NCBI RefSeq assembly: GCF_006151805.1
Contig: NZ_VDDA01000008.1
Span: 186,001-250,000 of the forward strand
Origin: Methylobacterium terricola
GTDB taxonomy: Bacteria > Pseudomonadota > Alphaproteobacteria > Rhizobiales > Beijerinckiaceae
DNA: 64,000 nt
Reading direction: 5' to 3'
Below the pieces are notes generated by a model that worked only from the letters and a program-made list of their open reading frames with translations, was not told the origin of the DNA and ran no database searches. The translations under genes and the position numbers were made by a program. Shown here piece after piece: positions 63,352-64,000 of this stretch (positions are counted from its first letter, which is position 1; each line of letters starts with the position of its first letter).

Positions 63352-63987
63352 TCACTCCCCGCTCCCCTCCCCTCGCACCAGCCCGCGCTCCATCAGATCC
63401 AGATGCCCGGCCAGATACGCCGCACCGTCGAGGGCGTGGTCGTCGCCGAACATCAGGCGCCAGGTGCAGGCCATCATCACCGGGGCGAAGAGCAGGTGGG
63501 GGAATTCCTCCGCCGCGCAGGCGCGGAACTCGCCGCGCTCGATGCCGTAGCGCACCACCCGACGCAGGTTCTCCACCGCCGGGCCGATCACCTCGGCGCG
63601 CCAGCGGGCGGCGAGGTCGGGGAACCGGCTCACCTCGGCCAACAGCATCCGGAGGATCTCGCGGGCGCGCCGGTCCTCGACCATGTGCTCGTACACGAAG
63701 GCGAAGTGGCTGCGCAGGATCGCCATCGCCGATCCCTGCGGCACGGCGGTGAGCGCCGCGAGGTTCTCCTGCGAGGGACGGTTCATCTCCCTGATCGTGG
63801 CGAGGAACAGGTCCTCCTTGCTCGGGAAGTACAGGTAGATCGTGCCCTTGGTGATTCCGGCCCGGGCCGCCACGTCGTCGAGCTTGGTCGCCGCGAAGCC
63901 GCTGCGCGCGAATTCCTCGAACGCCGCCTCGACGATCTCGCCCGGCCGCTCCTCCTTGCGCCGCTGGCGCCGTCCCGCAATGGCCAT
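63352..63987 (-). CDS. TetR-family transcriptional regulator
   Basis: The 211-residue protein has the TetR helix-turn-helix (IVEAAFEEFARSGFAATKLD, then ARAGITKGTIYLYFPSKEDLF) and a C-terminal ligand domain like the TetR_C members near efflux or acid metabolism. It is convergent with actP. Its regulated gene probably lies beyond the window edge, where it would be divergent. Confidence 0.92.
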   Translation of the reverse strand: MAIAGRRQRRKEERPGEIVEAAFEEFARSGFAATKLDDVAARAGITKGTIYLYFPSKEDLFLATIREMNRPSQENLAALTAVPQGSAMAILRSHFAFVYEHMVEDRRAREILRMLLAEVSRFPDLAARWRAEVIGPAVENLRRVVRYGIERGEFRACAAEEFPHLLFAPVMMACTWRLMFGDDHALDGAAYLAGHLDLMERGLVRGEGSGE

Positions 63988-64000
63988 GTCGCTCCTTATT

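Overview
The window is very GC-rich DNA (my impression is around 70% in most genes) from an alphaproteobacterium. The gene content looks like a Methylobacterium/Methylorubrum relative: a ChvE-GguA-GguB type sugar transporter, OpgC, an OlsB-like acyltransferase, homospermidine synthase, a stand-alone methylmalonyl-CoA mutase small subunit, obg next to proB, acs with actP, and short extragenic palindromes of the kind seen in Rhizobiales. The genus is an inference from gene content; no rRNA or tRNA gene was seen. Most of the window is ordinary chromosome. Positions 1 to about 9.6 kb are accessory DNA.

Region 1 (1-9.6 kb) is the accessory part. An AAA+ ATPase carrying an FtsH-type M41 zinc-protease domain but no visible membrane anchor (26-1987) overlaps a small unknown gene. 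A poorly resolved 600-base stretch follows, then a Tn7-like transposition operon: tnsA-like endonuclease (start unresolved), tnsB-like DDE transposase, tnsC-like ATPase and a 630-residue tniQ/tnsD-like gene. The last three are translationally coupled by ATGA overlaps. One unknown gene (8761-9423, minus strand) and three short direct repeats (9531-9616) separate this operon from the 3' end of aroQ. The simplest reading is a Tn7-like element whose right end lies just downstream of aroQ, with its left end outside the window.

Region 2 (9.6-20 kb) holds aroQ, a LysR regulator and an aldose-oxidation locus. This consists of a three-gene ABC importer (ChvE-like binding protein, ATPase, permease) and an SDR sugar dehydrogenase, divergent from a GntR regulator that overlaps an aldose 1-epimerase and an SMP-30 lactonase. 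Together they would import a sugar, oxidise it to a lactone and open the lactone. Region 3 (20-27.5 kb) has a truncated MFS gene, an unknown membrane protein, a nitroreductase, and an amino-acid-type catabolic block (FAD oxidoreductase, ABC binding protein, permease and ATPase, an SDR lacking its catalytic Tyr/Lys, and an enolase-superfamily enzyme).

Region 4 (27.6-43.5 kb) carries mostly envelope and housekeeping genes: SGNH hydrolase with opgC, a lipoprotein with an S10 carboxypeptidase, holC, a methylmalonyl-CoA mutase subunit, uppP, a GST, queG, acetyltransferases, an OlsB-like enzyme and DUF4153/DUF2267 proteins. Region 5 (43.6-48.5 kb) is rplU-rpmA-GNAT-obg-proB, with a VapBC module and a frame-disrupted second antitoxin inserted between obg and proB. 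Region 6 (48.6-64 kb) has homospermidine synthase, a Uma2-family protein, an Smr-like small protein, an amidase, a gltX, an ELM1-like protein, trxB, a LysR regulator, a deaminase, and the acetate-use block acs, DUF485 gene and actP with a TetR regulator.
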